A stretch of 64,000 nucleotides of DNA from NCBI RefSeq assembly GCF_004959775.1, contig NZ_SJZG01000004.1, positions 293,196 through 357,195 of the forward strand, in the 5' to 3' direction. The translations under genes and the position numbers were made by a program. The notes beneath the pieces were generated by a model. It saw only the letters and a program-made list of their open reading frames with translations. It searched no databases and had not been told where the DNA came from. The DNA comes from Agromyces sp. H66 (GTDB lineage Bacteria > Actinomycetota > Actinomycetes > Actinomycetales > Microbacteriaceae). This document shows, piece by piece, positions 30,722 to 40,776 of this stretch (within the stretch, counting starts at the first letter, position 1; each line of letters begins with the position of its first letter).

Positions 30722-32305
30722 ATGACTCACACCATCGAACAGGCGACCCCGACGACAGTGACCGCGGTGGATGCCGCAGGGCCGGCCGGTCCCGATCTGC
30801 GCGTGCGTGCACCGCGACGCGCCTGGTTCGCACTCGCCGTGCTCATGCTGCCGGTGCTGCTCGTGTCGGTCGACAACACCGTGCTGAGCTTCGCGCTCCC
30901 GGCGATCTCGCGCGATCTCGCGCCGACCGCGGCGCAGCAGCTCTGGATCATCCACGCCTACCCGCTCGTGCTCGCGGGGCTCCTCGTCGCGATGGGCGCC
31001 GCCGGCGACCGATTCGGCCGGCGGCGCGTGCTCCTCATCGGCTCGATCGGCTTCGCCGTGCTCTCGGTCGCGGCGGCGTTCGCACCGACGGCCGAGGCGC
31101 TCATCGCCGCCCGCGCGGCGCTCGGCCTCTTCGGCGCGATGCTCATGCCCTCGACGCTGTCGCTGCTGCGTGCGGTCTTCACCGACCGTGAGCAGCGACG
31201 ACTGGCGATCGCGATCTGGGCGTCGGGCTTCGCGGCCGGCAGCGCGCTCGGCCCGATCGTCGGCGGGCTCCTGCTCGAGCACTTCGCGTGGGGCTCGGTC
31301 TTCCTCCTCGCCGTTCCGGTGCTCGTGCCCATGCTCGTGCTCGTGCCCGTGCTCATCCCCGAGAGCCGGGATCCGGCGCCCGGGCCGATCGACCTCGTGA
31401 GCGTCGTGCTGTCGCTGGCCGCGATGGGCCCGATCGTCTACGGCATCACGTCGCTCGCGACCGAGGGCGCCGACGGATTCGGCGTGCCGGCGATCATCGC
31501 CGGCGGGATCTTCGCCGTGTGGTTCGCGCGCCGCCAGCTCCGCAGCGCCTCGCCCATGCTCGACGTGCGGCTCTTCCGTCAGGGATCGTTCGGCGGCGCC
31601 GTGCTGGTGAACCTCCTCAGCGTCATCGCCCTCGTCGGGTTCCTCTACTTCGTGTCGCAGCACCTGCAGCTCATCGCGAGTCTGGGTCCCGTCGACGCGG
31701 GTCTCGCGCTCGTGCCCGGCCTCGTGACGATGATCGTGGCGGGGCTCGCCGTGGTGCCGATCGCACGCAGGGTGCCTCCGCGCGTGCTCGTGCCTGCAGC
31801 ATCGGGGCTTTCGGCCGCGGGCTACCTCGTCATCGCGCTGACGACCTCCACCGACTCGATCGCGCCCATCGTCGCGGCGTTCATGCTCCTCGGGGCGGGC
31901 ATCGGGGCGGCCGAGACGGTCTCCAACGAGCTCATCCTCTCGAGTGCGCCGGCCGCGAAGGCCGGCGCGGCGTCGGCCGTCTCCGAGACCGCCTACGAGC
32001 TCGGTGCGGTGCTCGGCACGGCGATCCTCGGCGGCATCCTGGCCGCGCAGTACCGCGCCGGCATCGTGGTGCCGCCGTTCCTCAGCGCCGCCGAGGCGGA
32101 TGCCGCGCGGGAGACGCTCGCCGGGGCCGTCACGGTCGCCGAGGGCATGCCCGGCGCGATCGGCGACCAGCTCGTGGCATCCGCGGCCCTGGCCTTCGAC
32201 GCCGGGGTCGTCGTGACCTCGCTCATCGGCGTCGCGCTCATGCTGGCGGCCGCGGCGGTGGCGGCGGTCTCGCTGCGGAACCCGGCCCCCGGTCGCCGGG
32301 AGTGA
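30722..32305 (+). CDS. MFS drug exporter, DHA2 (EmrB/QacA) type
   Basis: A 527-residue proton-coupled exporter with about 14 membrane helices. The DHA2 signatures are DNTVLSFALPAISRDL in helix 1, AAGDRFGRRRVLLIGS for motif A and ASGFAAGSALGPIVGGLLLE for motif C. Relatives export quaternary ammonium compounds and other lipophilic drugs. Two in-frame ATGs are possible (30,710 and 30,722); the first overlaps the operator, so the second is used here. Control is by the divergent TetR gene. A terminator hairpin follows. Confidence 0.9.
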   Translation: MTHTIEQATPTTVTAVDAAGPAGPDLRVRAPRRAWFALAVLMLPVLLVSVDNTVLSFALPAISRDLAPTAAQQLWIIHAYPLVLAGLLVAMGAAGDRFGRRRVLLIGSIGFAVLSVAAAFAPTAEALIAARAALGLFGAMLMPSTLSLLRAVFTDREQRRLAIAIWASGFAAGSALGPIVGGLLLEHFAWGSVFLLAVPVLVPMLVLVPVLIPESRDPAPGPIDLVSVVLSLAAMGPIVYGITSLATEGADGFGVPAIIAGGIFAVWFARRQLRSASPMLDVRLFRQGSFGGAVLVNLLSVIALVGFLYFVSQHLQLIASLGPVDAGLALVPGLVTMIVAGLAVVPIARRVPPRVLVPAASGLSAAGYLVIALTTSTDSIAPIVAAFMLLGAGIGAAETVSNELILSSAPAAKAGAASAVSETAYELGAVLGTAILGGILAAQYRAGIVVPPFLSAAEADAARETLAGAVTVAEGMPGAIGDQLVASAALAFDAGVVVTSLIGVALMLAAAAVAAVSLRNPAPGRRE

Positions 32306-32347
32306 CGGGCGTCGGTCGTCGGCTCCGAGCACGGCCGGTGGAATGCC

Positions 32348-32391
32348 GAACGGCCGTCCGCCCCCGCGACGGGGGTGCCGGACGGCCGTTC
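32348..32391. terminator. Bidirectional terminator
   Basis: A 13-bp perfect stem (GAACGGCCGTCCG / CGGACGGCCGTTC) encloses a second CCCCC/GGGGG stem. It lies between the convergent MFS and DUF6458-like genes and is likely to act in both directions. Confidence 0.8.
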
Positions 32392-32401
32392 GCGCGACGG
32401 C

Positions 32402-32665
32402 TCAGAGGGTCGTGGGATCCTCAGGCGTCGAATGCTCGTTGCGCACCACGCGATCGCCCGTGGCCGGGTCGACGCTCGTGTGCGAGGTCGTCACCGAACG
32501 CCGGCGGCGGGCCAGGAGAACGATGCCGAGGATGATGACGATCGCACCGGCGACCATCAGGATGTAGCCGACGAGCTGGAGGTTGATCCAGTCGACCGCG
32601 AGGTTCAGCGCGAACGCGAGGATCGCGCCGATGACGAAGAGCACGATACCGAGACCGAGACTCAT
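32402..32665 (-). CDS. DUF6458-like small membrane protein
   Basis: An 87-residue protein with two membrane helices ([17 protein letters not shown] and [19 protein letters not shown]) joined by the short [13 protein letters not shown] loop, then a basic RRRR stop-transfer and a hydrophilic tail ([20 protein letters not shown]). This pattern matches a small protein family common in Microbacteriaceae, without known function. The ATG at 32,665 has AGGA upstream. It is convergent with the MFS gene and divergent from leuB. Confidence 0.78.
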   Translation of the reverse strand: MSLGLGIVLFVIGAILAFALNLAVDWINLQLVGYILMVAGAIVIILGIVLLARRRRSVTTSHTSVDPATGDRVVRNEHSTPEDPTTL

Positions 32666-32769
32666 GTGCGGGTCCTGCTTTCTCTCCGGCGGCGCGCGCG
32701 CCGCGTTTCGATGAGGCGGATACCTCGTCCTGAGGCCGAGTGTATCGATCGGCTCCGCGCACGGGACAC

Positions 32770-32775
32770 TACGCT
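32770..32775 (+). promoter_or_regulatory. Candidate leuB -10 box
   Basis: TACGCT lies about 28 bases before the leuB ATG, which has a consensus AAGGAGGA ribosome site. No attenuator or T-box-like structure is visible in the 138-base gap. Confidence 0.4.
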
Positions 32776-32803
32776 GGGAGGGCTGGCGCACGAAGGAGGA
32801 TCC

Positions 32804-33877
32804 ATGGTAGGTACGGTCAGGCTCGCGGTCATTCCGGGCGACGGGATCGGTCCCGAGGTGGTCGGAGAGGCGCTCAAGGTGCTCGATGCGGTGACCGCCG
32901 GCACCGAGGTCGCCTTCGAGCGGACGCCCTTCTCCCTCGGCGCCGCGCGCTACCTGGAGACCGGCGACGTGCTGACCGACGACGACCTCGCCGCGATCAG
33001 GGAGCATGACGCGATCCTGCTCGGCGCCGTGGGCGGCGTCCCCGGCGATCCGCGACTCGCGGGAGCGAACATCGAGCGCGGACTCCTGCTCCGGCTCCGG
33101 TTCGAGCTCGACCACTACGTGAACCTGCGCCCGTCGGTGCTGTACCCCGGCGTGACCAGCCCGCTCGCGAACCCGGGCGAGGTCGATTTCGTCGTCGTGC
33201 GCGAGGGAACCGAGGGTCCGTATGTCGGCAACGGCGGGGCGATCCGGGTCGGCACGCCCGCGGAGGTCGCGAACGAGGTGAGCGTGAACACCGCCTACGG
33301 GGTCGAGCGCGTCGTGCGCTACGCGTTCGCCGCGGCATCCGCTCGCCCGAAGCGGAAGCTGACCCTCGTGCACAAGACGAACGTGCTCGTCTTCGCCGGC
33401 GCGCTCTGGAAGCGCACCGTCGACGCGGTGGCCGCCGAGTATCCGGAGGTCTCGGTCGACTACCTGCACGTCGACGCCGCCACGATCTTCCTCGTCACGG
33501 ATCCTGCTAGATTCGATGTCATCGTCACGGACAACCTCTTCGGCGACATCCTCACCGATCTGGCCGGCGCGATCAGCGGCGGCATCGGACTTGCGGCCTC
33601 GGGCAACATCAACCCCGACGGCCGGTTCCCGAGCATGTTCGAGCCGGTGCACGGTTCGGCTCCCGACATCGCCGGGAAGGGCATCGCCGACCCCACCGCC
33701 GCGATCCTCTCCGTCGCGCTGCTCCTCGACCACCTGGGTCACCCCGAGCTCGCGGCGAGGGTGCAGCGGGCGGTCGCCGCCGACATCGCCGAACGCGGCG
33801 ACGTGCGACGCTCGACCTCCGAGGTCGGCGACGCGATCGTCGCCCGGATCGACGTACACGAGACCCAGCGCATCTGA
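32804..33877 (+). CDS. leuB: 3-isopropylmalate dehydrogenase
   Basis: Third step of leucine synthesis: NAD- and Mg-dependent oxidation and decarboxylation of 3-isopropylmalate. It has 357 residues. Motifs are [12 protein letters not shown] at the N-terminus, the substrate arginines in [33 protein letters not shown], the lysine in LVHKTNVL, and the metal Asp pair in [38 protein letters not shown] closes the active site. The ribosome site is ideal. ilvE follows 11 bases later, so leucine synthesis and transamination are co-expressed. Confidence 0.96.
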   Translation: MVGTVRLAVIPGDGIGPEVVGEALKVLDAVTAGTEVAFERTPFSLGAARYLETGDVLTDDDLAAIREHDAILLGAVGGVPGDPRLAGANIERGLLLRLRFELDHYVNLRPSVLYPGVTSPLANPGEVDFVVVREGTEGPYVGNGGAIRVGTPAEVANEVSVNTAYGVERVVRYAFAAASARPKRKLTLVHKTNVLVFAGALWKRTVDAVAAEYPEVSVDYLHVDAATIFLVTDPARFDVIVTDNLFGDILTDLAGAISGGIGLAASGNINPDGRFPSMFEPVHGSAPDIAGKGIADPTAAILSVALLLDHLGHPELAARVQRAVAADIAERGDVRRSTSEVGDAIVARIDVHETQRI

Positions 33878-33888
33878 AGGAAGGCACC

Positions 33889-35007
33889 ATGACGACGACG
33901 AACCTCACCCTGCAGACCCCCTCCGAGGCGGGACTGACGTGGGCGGTCACGCGCAACGAGAACGCACGCACCGACGCCGACCGCGAGGCGATCCTCGCCG
34001 ACCCGGGCTTCGGCAACCACTTCACCGACCACATGGTCGACATCTGCTGGTCGGAGAAGGGCGGGTGGCATCGCCCCCGCGTCTCGCCGTACGGGCCGAT
34101 CCCGCTCGACCCGGCGGCGGCGGTGCTGCACTACGCGCAGGAGATCTTCGAGGGCCTGAAGGCGTACCGGCACGCCGACGGCTCGATCTGGAGCTTCCGG
34201 CCCTACGAGAACGCGGCGCGCATGCAGCGTTCGGCCCGGCGCATGGCGCTGCCCGAACTGCCCGTGTCGTACTTCATCGACTCGCTCAAGCAGCTGATCG
34301 CGGTCGACGGCTCGTGGGTGCCGAGCGCAGCCGAGACGAGCCTCTACCTGCGTCCGTACATGTTCGCCAAGGAGGCGTTCCTCGGCGTGCGTCCGGCGAA
34401 GAAGGTCGCCTACTACGTGATCGCGAGCCCCGCGGCCGCGTACTTCCCGGGCGGCGTCGAGCCCGTGAACATCTGGCTCTCGACGACGTACGCGCGCGCC
34501 GGCAAGGGCGGCACGGGCGCGGCGAAGACCGGCGGCAACTACGCGTCGAGCCTCCTGCCGCAGGCGGAGGCCTACGAGAAGGGATGCCAGCAGGTGGCGT
34601 TCCTCGACCCGGCGGGCAACCTCGAGGAGCTCGGCGGCATGAACATCGTGCTCGTCCGACGCGACGGCACCCTCCTCACGCCCGAGTCGGACTCGATCCT
34701 CGAGGGCATCACGCGCGACTCCATCCTGCAGCTGGCCGCCGACCGCGGACACGTCGTCGAGCGGCGTCCGATCGCGCTCGCCGAGTGGCGCGAGGGCGCG
34801 GCATCCGGTGACATCGTCGGCGCCTTCGCCTGCGGCACCGCCGCGGTGGTCGTGCCGATCGGCCGACTCCTCGCCGAGGACTTCGAGATCCTGCACCACG
34901 GCGACGAGGCCTCGGAGCTCGCGCTCTCGCTCCGCGAGGAGCTCACCGGCATCCAGTACGGCCGCGTCGAGGACCGTCACGGTTGGATGACGCGGCTCGA
35001 CGCCTGA
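33889..35007 (+). CDS. ilvE: Branched-chain amino acid aminotransferase
   Basis: PLP-dependent transaminase for the last step of Val, Ile and Leu synthesis, 372 residues. Landmarks are the fold-type IV motif ALHYAQEIFEGLKAYRH-like segment (here VLHYAQEIFEGLKAYRH), RPYMFAKEAFLGV, and the PLP lysine in GAAKTGGNYASSLLPQ. LEELGGMNIVLV and SDSILEGITRDSIL follow as in type II BCATs. It is the second gene of the leuB-ilvE unit and its stop overlaps the ATG of a GNAT gene by one base (TGATG). Confidence 0.96.
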   Translation: MTTTNLTLQTPSEAGLTWAVTRNENARTDADREAILADPGFGNHFTDHMVDICWSEKGGWHRPRVSPYGPIPLDPAAAVLHYAQEIFEGLKAYRHADGSIWSFRPYENAARMQRSARRMALPELPVSYFIDSLKQLIAVDGSWVPSAAETSLYLRPYMFAKEAFLGVRPAKKVAYYVIASPAAAYFPGGVEPVNIWLSTTYARAGKGGTGAAKTGGNYASSLLPQAEAYEKGCQQVAFLDPAGNLEELGGMNIVLVRRDGTLLTPESDSILEGITRDSILQLAADRGHVVERRPIALAEWREGAASGDIVGAFACGTAAVVVPIGRLLAEDFEILHHGDEASELALSLREELTGIQYGRVEDRHGWMTRLDA

Positions 35008-35492
35008 TGACGGGCACGGTCATCCGGCCGTTCCGACGTGACGACACCGAGCCGGTGATCGCGCTCTGGCGCGCCGCCGGTCTCGTCGTGCCGTGGAACG
35101 ACCCGTACCGCGACATCGAGCGCAAGCTCACGGTGCAGCCCGAGCTGTTCCTCGTGGTCGAGGAGGAGGGTGACGGCGGTGGAACCGGCGCCGCCGTCAT
35201 CGGCACCGCCATGGTCGGCTTCGACGGGCACCGCGGCTGGGTCAACTATCTCGCGGTCGACGAGTCGCACCGCGGGGAGGGCGTCGGCGCTCGGCTCATG
35301 GCCGCGGCCGAGCGCCTCCTGGTGGAGCGCGGATGCCCCAAGCTCAACCTGCAGGTGCGATCCACGAACTCGGGCGTCATCGAGTGGTACCGGTCGCTCG
35401 GGTATGGGCTCGACGAGGTCGTGAGCCTCGGCAAGCGGCTCATCCCCGATGCGCCCTCGGCCCCGCCGAGCGCCTCTAGGCTGGATCCATGA
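35007..35492 (+). CDS. GNAT acetyltransferase (YpeA-like)
   Basis: A 161-residue GNAT-fold acetyltransferase. The order [52 protein letters not shown] and [21 protein letters not shown] is close to the YpeA family. The acetyl-CoA site is complete; the acceptor is unknown. Its ATG overlaps the ilvE stop codon, so it is translationally coupled to leuB-ilvE, and its stop overlaps the start of the FAH-family gene (ATGA). Confidence 0.87.
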   Translation: MTGTVIRPFRRDDTEPVIALWRAAGLVVPWNDPYRDIERKLTVQPELFLVVEEEGDGGGTGAAVIGTAMVGFDGHRGWVNYLAVDESHRGEGVGARLMAAAERLLVERGCPKLNLQVRSTNSGVIEWYRSLGYGLDEVVSLGKRLIPDAPSAPPSASRLDP

Positions 35493-36262
35493 AGATCGCG
35501 CGCTTCTCGCACGGCGAGTCCATCGCCTTCGGCATCGTCGACGAGGAGGAGCACGAGCTCGTCGTGCTGAAGTCCGACCCGATGTACGCCGGGTACGACC
35601 CGACGGGGGAGCGGGTGCCGCTCGCCGAGGCGAAGCTGCTCGCCCCGGTCATCCCGCGTTCGAAGGTCGTGGCCGTCGGCCGCAACTACCGCGACCACGC
35701 CGCCGAACTGGGCAACGACGTGCCCGCCGAACCGCTCCTCTTCCTGAAGCCCAACACCTCGGTCGTCGGACCGGGCGACGCCATCGTGCTGCCGCGGCAG
35801 AGCGAGCGGGTGGAGCACGAGGGCGAGGTCGCCGTCGTCATCGGGCGCATCGCCAAGCACGTCTCCGAGGCGGATGCCCCGGGCGTGATCTTCGGGTACA
35901 CGATCGCGAACGATGTCACCGCGCGCGACCTGCAGCGCCGCGACGGACAGTGGACGCGGGCCAAGGGGTTCGACACGTTCTGCCCGCTCGGGCCCGTGAT
36001 CGACACCGAGCTCGACGTCGAGCGCGGCACGATCGAGACGAGCGTGAACGGGGCGCGCAGACAGGACGGACGCCTCGCCGACATGGTGCACTCGATCCCC
36101 GCGATCGTCGCCTACGCGTCGAGCGTGTTCACGCTGCTGCCGGGCGACGTGATCCTCACCGGCACGCCCGCGGGCGTCGGGCCGATCGTCGACGGCGACA
36201 CCGTCGAGATCACGGTGTCGGGACTCGGCACGCTGTCGAATCCCGTGCGCGCGGCGGGCTGA
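35489..36262 (+). CDS. Fumarylacetoacetate hydrolase family protein
   Basis: A 257-residue metal-dependent hydrolase/isomerase of the FAH fold. [31 protein letters not shown], the metal ligands [38 protein letters not shown] and [11 protein letters not shown] are all present. Family members act on acylpyruvates, oxaloacetate or aromatic-degradation products; the reaction here is open. A TAGGCT box lies 6 bases before the ATG, so besides read-through from ilvE it may have its own leaderless promoter. It converges on the class-V aminotransferase gene. Confidence 0.9.
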   Translation: MKIARFSHGESIAFGIVDEEEHELVVLKSDPMYAGYDPTGERVPLAEAKLLAPVIPRSKVVAVGRNYRDHAAELGNDVPAEPLLFLKPNTSVVGPGDAIVLPRQSERVEHEGEVAVVIGRIAKHVSEADAPGVIFGYTIANDVTARDLQRRDGQWTRAKGFDTFCPLGPVIDTELDVERGTIETSVNGARRQDGRLADMVHSIPAIVAYASSVFTLLPGDVILTGTPAGVGPIVDGDTVEITVSGLGTLSNPVRAAG

Positions 36263-36287
36263 ACGCGCCGCTGCGGCATCCGGCCCG

Positions 36288-37319
36288 TCAGCGACCCACG
36301 GCGGCGGCGGCGAGGTCGACGTCCTCCTCGTCGTTCCACAGGTGGAAGGCGACGCGCGCCCGACCCGCTCGGCCCGACGCCGTCATGCCCGCTGCCGTGA
36401 GCGCCGCGAGGTCGGCGCCGTCGGCGTCGGGCCAGGTGACGATGGCGCTGTCGGATGCCGCGAGCCCGAGCCGCTCCCGGAACGCGTTGGCCAGGCCGAG
36501 GTCGTGGCGGTACACCTCGTCGGCGTCGAGCGACGCGGCGAAGCCGAGTGCGGCCTCGGCGCCCTCCCACGCATGCCACGCAGGGGAGACGTCGAACCTG
36601 GTCGCGTCGTCGGCGAGGTACAGGTCGGGTCCGTAGGTCGACGTCCACGGGTCGGCGCCCGAGTACCAGCCGGCGGTGTAGGGCACGATCTCGTCGACGG
36701 CCCGGTCGGAGAACGCGGCGAAGGCGGCGCCGCGCGGGGCGCTGAGCCACTTGTAGGCGTGGCACACGATGAGGTCGGCGTCGAGGTCGGTGGTCGGCAT
36801 CCAGCCGGTCGCCTGCGTGGTGTCGACGAGCGTGAGCGCGCCGTGGTCGCGGGCTGCGGCGGCGACGGATGCCGCGTCGGCGACCTCCCCGGTGGCCGAC
36901 TGCACGAGCGAGTACGCGACCAGCCACGTGGCATCCGTCACCTCGTCGGCCAGCGCGTGACCGGGAACGTGCCGGACCCGCAGGTCGCCGCGGACGAGGA
37001 ACGGCGCCACGACCGACGAGAAGTCCCCGTCGATGCAGAGCACCTCGGCGCCGCGCGGGGCGGAGGCGGCGACGAGGCCGGCGAACACCGAGACCTGCGA
37101 TCCCGTGGCGACGCGCTGGGGGGCGACGCCGAGGAGTGCGGCGGCGTGCCCACGGGCGCGCTCGAGGGTGGCGGAGTAGTCGTGGGCGCTCGCCGAGCCC
37201 GCCGCCCAGCGGTCGAGGTCGCGCTGCACGGCGTCGCGAGTGGCGTGGGTGGGAATGCCCAGCGTGCAGGCGGCGAGGTAGCCGCGTCCGGCAGTGAAAC
37301 GGTCGCGAAGGGAGTCCAT
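36288..37319 (-). CDS. Class-V aminotransferase-fold protein
   Basis: A 343-residue PLP enzyme of fold type I, class V (NifS/isopenicillin epimerase-like). The cofactor lysine is in LIVCHAYKWLSAPRG near residue 190; LTLVDTTQATGWMP provides the Asp that contacts the pyridine nitrogen, and VATGSQVSVFAGL lies near the phosphate site. The substrate is unknown; such proteins include desulfurases, lyases and epimerases. The ATG at 37,319 is preferred over an upstream frame that enters the LysR promoter. It is divergent from a LysR regulator gene 82 bases away, which probably controls it. Confidence 0.84.
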   Translation of the reverse strand: MDSLRDRFTAGRGYLAACTLGIPTHATRDAVQRDLDRWAAGSASAHDYSATLERARGHAAALLGVAPQRVATGSQVSVFAGLVAASAPRGAEVLCIDGDFSSVVAPFLVRGDLRVRHVPGHALADEVTDATWLVAYSLVQSATGEVADAASVAAAARDHGALTLVDTTQATGWMPTTDLDADLIVCHAYKWLSAPRGAAFAAFSDRAVDEIVPYTAGWYSGADPWTSTYGPDLYLADDATRFDVSPAWHAWEGAEAALGFAASLDADEVYRHDLGLANAFRERLGLAASDSAIVTWPDADGADLAALTAAGMTASGRAGRARVAFHLWNDEEDVDLAAAAVGR

Positions 37320-37365
37320 GCGACCAGTCTCCGGCTCGCGGCATCCATTCGACAAGAGCAGGTGA

Positions 37366-37395
37366 GTGATCACATTCATGACATTGGCTTATGAT
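37366..37395. promoter_or_regulatory. Divergent promoter region of the LysR gene
   Basis: GTGATCAC (37,366-37,373) is a perfect 8-bp palindrome, and TATGAT (37,390-37,395) is a good -10 box 6 bases before the LysR ATG. This 82-base AT-richer gap separates the divergent aminotransferase and LysR genes and is the natural place for the LysR operator. Confidence 0.5.
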
Positions 37396-37401
37396 TCGAG
37401 C

Positions 37402-38346
37402 ATGTCCGACATGTCCATCGAGCACCTCGCGTCGGCGATCGACCTGCACACCATCCGCGTCGTGGGGCAGGTCGCCGAGCAGGGCTCGCTCACGGCCGCC
37501 GCCGAAGCCCTCGGCTACAGCCAGCCCGCGGTGAGCCAGCAGCTGCGCCGGTTCGAGGAGCGCACGGGCATCGCCCTCGTCGAGCGCGTCGGTCGCGGTA
37601 TCCGCCTCACCCAGTCCGGCCGCGTGCTCGCGCGGCACGCGGGAGCCGTGACCACCGTGCTCGAGGCGGCGGCGGGCGAGCTCGCCGAGATCCGTGGACT
37701 CCGCGCCGGCCGCGTGCGGCTCGTGGCGTTCCCGTCGGCGTCGGCCACGCTCGTACCGCGGCTCATCGCCGCGCTCGCCGCGGAGCATCCGGGCGTGACC
37801 GTCACCTACGTCGAGGCGGAACCGCCCGAGGCGGTCGCCGCGGTCCGCGCCGACCGGGCCGATGTCGCCATCACGTTCAGCTACCCCGGCGACCGTGACG
37901 ACCCGCACCGGGCGAGCGCCCGTGGGCTCGACGTGCTCCCATTCTGCGACGAACCGATGCAGCTCGTGCTGCCCGAGGGGCATCCGGCCACGGCATCCGA
38001 CGTCGTCGATCTCGCGACGCTCGCCGACGACGACTGGATCGCCGGGTGCCCGCGCTGCCGGGGCCATCTGCTGGAGCTGACGGATGCCGCGGGCTTCCAC
38101 CCTCGCATCGCCTTCGAGACCGACAACTTCGTCGCGGTCGAGGGCATGGTCGCCCAAGGACTCGGAGTGGCCCTGCTGCCGTCCCTCGCCCTGGACTCGT
38201 CGCCGCGGCCTCCCGGCGTCGTGACGCGGCCCACCGCGCGCGCCGACGTGCGCTCGCTCCACTTGGTCACCGCTCGCGGCGCCGATCGCGTCCCCGCCGT
38301 CGGCGCGACGCTCAGCGTGGTGCGCCGGCTCCTGCCCGTGAACTGA
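37402..38346 (+). CDS. LysR-family transcriptional regulator
   Basis: A 314-residue LTTR. The N-terminal winged helix-turn-helix reads [40 protein letters not shown] and [20 protein letters not shown] (residues about 18-75). The C-terminal periplasmic-binding-like effector domain follows ([19 protein letters not shown]). A pair of cysteines in [10 protein letters not shown] near residue 218 may be redox- or metal-sensitive. The gene is divergent from the class-V aminotransferase gene, the classical arrangement for a regulator and its target. The effector is unknown. Confidence 0.9.
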   Translation: MSDMSIEHLASAIDLHTIRVVGQVAEQGSLTAAAEALGYSQPAVSQQLRRFEERTGIALVERVGRGIRLTQSGRVLARHAGAVTTVLEAAAGELAEIRGLRAGRVRLVAFPSASATLVPRLIAALAAEHPGVTVTYVEAEPPEAVAAVRADRADVAITFSYPGDRDDPHRASARGLDVLPFCDEPMQLVLPEGHPATASDVVDLATLADDDWIAGCPRCRGHLLELTDAAGFHPRIAFETDNFVAVEGMVAQGLGVALLPSLALDSSPRPPGVVTRPTARADVRSLHLVTARGADRVPAVGATLSVVRRLLPVN

Positions 38347-38401
38347 AAGGCCCCGCATCCTCGGCGTTCCCGTCACCGGTCGGTCGATACGATTGACGCG
38401 T

Positions 38402-39919
38402 ATGTCCGAGACAGCTGATCCCACCACCACCGCCACCGGAAGCGACATCCGTGTCCGCTTCTGCCCGTCGCCCACCGGCACGCCGCACGTCGGCCTCGTG
38501 CGCACGGCCCTGTTCAACTGGGCCTACGCCCGGCACACGGGCGGCACGTTCGTCTTCCGCATCGAGGACACCGATGCGGCGCGCGACACCGAGGAGAGCT
38601 ACGAGCAGATCGTCGACGCCATGAAGTGGCTCGGCCTCGACTGGGACGAGGGCATCGAGGTGGGCGGTCCGCACGCCCCGTACCGCCAGTCGCAGCGGCT
38701 CGACATCTTCGCCGACGTCGTCGAGCGGCTGAAGGCCGCCGGGCACGTCTACGAGAGCTACTCGACCGCCGAGGAGATCGACGCCCGCAACGAGGCCGCC
38801 GGGCGGCCGAAGCAGTTCGGCTACGACAACTTCGACCGCGACCTCACCGACGAGCAGCGGGCGGCGTACCGGGCCGAGGGCCGCCAGCCGGCGCTGCGGC
38901 TGCGCGTGCCCGACGACCTCGACCTCGGCTTCGACGACCTCGTGCGCGGTCGCATCGACTTCGCGCCCGGATCGACCACCGACTTCGTGGTGGTGCGGCC
39001 GAACGGGGCGCCGCTGTACACGCTGGTGAACCCCGTCGACGACGCGCTGATGGGCATCACGCACGCGCTCCGCGGCGAGGACCTGCTCTCGTCGACGCCG
39101 CGCCAGATCGCGCTGTACCACGCGCTCATCGACATCGGGGTCACCACGTTCGTGCCGCGCTTCGGGCACCTGCCCTACGTCATGGGGGAGGGCAACAAGA
39201 AGCTCTCCAAGCGCGACCCCGAGTCGAACCTCTTCCACCACCGCGACCGCGGATTCATCCCCGAGGGGCTCCTGAACTACCTCGCGCTCCTCGGCTGGGG
39301 CTTCGCGGCCGATCGCGACGTGTTCAGCCGCGACGAGCTCGTCGAAAGGTTCGACGTCGCCGACGTGAACCCGAACCCGGCCCGGTTCGACCTGAAGAAG
39401 GCCGAGGCGATCAACGGCGACCACATCCGGCTCCTCGACACGGCCGACTTCGCCGAGCGCACGGTGCCCTACCTGCAGGCCGCGGGCGTGATCGACACGC
39501 CCATCACGCCGGCGCAGGAGGCCGTGCTCGCCGAGGCGGCACCCCTCGTGCAGGAGCGCATCGGGCTGCTCGGCGAGGCGCCCGGCATGCTGGGCTTCCT
39601 GTTCACGGATGCCGCGGGGCTGGCGTACGACGACGACGCGCTCGCGGGCCTGCCCGCCGACGCGCCCGCCGTGCTCGCCGCGGCGCGCGAGGCGCTCGAC
39701 CGGCTGCCCGCCGAGGCGTGGGGCCACGCCGAGATCGAGGAGGCGCTGCGCGACGCGCTCGTCGACGGGCTCGGGTTGAAGCCGCGCGTCGCGTTCGGCC
39801 CGGTGCGCACCGCGATCTCGGGGCGACGCGTGTCGCCGCCGCTCTTCGAGTCGATGCAGATCCTCGGCAAGATCGACTCGTTGGAGCGCATCGAGCGGCT
39901 CGCGGCGCGGCTCGGGTAG
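38402..39919 (+). CDS. gltX: Glutamate-tRNA ligase
   Basis: Class I aminoacyl-tRNA synthetase, 505 residues. The HIGH-type motif is in [20 protein letters not shown], the catalytic domain contains [11 protein letters not shown] and [11 protein letters not shown], and the KMSKS-type loop is KLSKRDPES. The anticodon-binding domain occupies the C-terminal third. In actinobacteria it usually charges tRNA-Gln with Glu as well, for later amidation. TACGAT lies 9 bases before the ATG, a possible -10 box. The gene is followed 180 bases later by a tRNA-Gln gene, a fitting neighbour. Confidence 0.97.
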   Translation: MSETADPTTTATGSDIRVRFCPSPTGTPHVGLVRTALFNWAYARHTGGTFVFRIEDTDAARDTEESYEQIVDAMKWLGLDWDEGIEVGGPHAPYRQSQRLDIFADVVERLKAAGHVYESYSTAEEIDARNEAAGRPKQFGYDNFDRDLTDEQRAAYRAEGRQPALRLRVPDDLDLGFDDLVRGRIDFAPGSTTDFVVVRPNGAPLYTLVNPVDDALMGITHALRGEDLLSSTPRQIALYHALIDIGVTTFVPRFGHLPYVMGEGNKKLSKRDPESNLFHHRDRGFIPEGLLNYLALLGWGFAADRDVFSRDELVERFDVADVNPNPARFDLKKAEAINGDHIRLLDTADFAERTVPYLQAAGVIDTPITPAQEAVLAEAAPLVQERIGLLGEAPGMLGFLFTDAAGLAYDDDALAGLPADAPAVLAAAREALDRLPAEAWGHAEIEEALRDALVDGLGLKPRVAFGPVRTAISGRRVSPPLFESMQILGKIDSLERIERLAARLG

Positions 39920-40099
39920 CGAGCCGACTGCGTGCCTCTCGTCGAGGGTGCACATGCTGCCCCGCGGAGGGCGGCGACTGCACGCTCGGCGTCGAGGCGG
40001 GGCATCCGGCGGGCCTTCGGCGAGGCCCGCTCAGTTTGGCCGGGCCGCCTCGCGTAGGCTAGAGTTGCATGTCGGCCCGGGACTTCGGTTTCCGGCCAT

Positions 40100-40171
40100 T
40101 GGGGTATGGTGTAATTGGCAACACGGCTGATTCTGGTTCAGTTGTTCTTGGTTCGAGTCCAGGTACCCCAG
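40100..40171 (+). tRNA. tRNA-Gln (anticodon CTG)
   Basis: The acceptor stem pairs TGGGGTA with TACCCCA, the discriminator is G and the genome continues CA. The anticodon loop TTCTGGT presents CTG, and the T arm contains CTTGG-TTCGAGT-CCAGG. Its last 36 bases, plus one base beyond, recur exactly at 58,137-58,172: an element inserted into this gene and restored its 3' end. The native terminator is now at 58,175. Confidence 0.94.
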
Positions 40172-40172
40172 C
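40137..40172 (+). repeat. attL: 36-bp direct repeat
   Basis: It spans from the end of the anticodon arm to one base past the discriminator of tRNA-Gln (TTCAGTTGTTCTTGG...CCCCAGC) and is identical to 58,137-58,172. It is the left junction of the island. Confidence 0.9.
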
Positions 40173-40399
40173 AGTAAGAGGCGCAGGATTTCGCGGCAAA
40201 GTCACCCTTTGCCCATCCTCCCAGCCCGTCCCGTTCCGGGTCGAAAGACCAGAAACGGGACCAGAACCCTCTTCGACGCATCCTCTGCGACCGGTCCTAC
40301 CGATCGCTACGGCGCTGTCCCGACATCGTCGGGCTGTTGCGGGCTCGGCTCGTGTGGGCGATCAGCGACATGGGCAGACCACAGCTCCCGGCAGGCGAG

Positions 40400-40620
40400 A
40401 TGGGCAAGATCAGCGTCAACCGTCTCGCAAATGGTCGCTACCAGGCTCGTGGCGCCACCAGGGACGACACAGGGGGCCTACAGCGGGTCCGGGCCAGCGG
40501 CGACACTGAGGAAGCCGCCCGCGCCGCACGGACTCACCCCGGAGAACACGATCGCGGAGGGCGTCGAGCGATGGCTCGAGCAGTCCTGGGCATGCATCCT
40601 TGACCAACGCGGGCGTGAAC
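40400..40620 (+). pseudogene. Tyrosine integrase remnant, frameshifted
   Basis: From the ATG at 40,400 the frame reads GKISVNRLANGRYQARGATR, the beta-stranded arm-binding N-terminus common in actinobacterial integrases (usually GSI..R..GRW.ARYRD). Shortly after, around 40,510-40,530, the similarity moves to another frame: GLTPENTIAEGVERWLEQSW, which matches the start of the SAM-like core-binding domain of the same protein family. The catalytic domain with Arg-His-Arg-Tyr is absent, as the next recognisable gene begins at 40,777 on the other strand. The remainder up to 40,776 contains stops in all frames read. The enzyme is dead by both frameshift and truncation. Confidence 0.68.
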
Positions 40621-40776
40621 GACGCGGGTGACAGAGTAGCTGGGCATCCGCTACGGCGATCCCAAGATCCCTGACCTCATCCTCCCCGACGGTCCTGTGG
40701 AGGATCGCCATCACTTGACCGGTGAGGACGCGGGAATCGCCGTCCTTTCAGTTCGAGCGATGTGCCGACGTTGCGC

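Noticed and set aside
32666..32803. A leucine attenuator or T-box before leuB
   Set aside because: No run of Leu codons in a leader peptide and no conserved T-box sequence seen.
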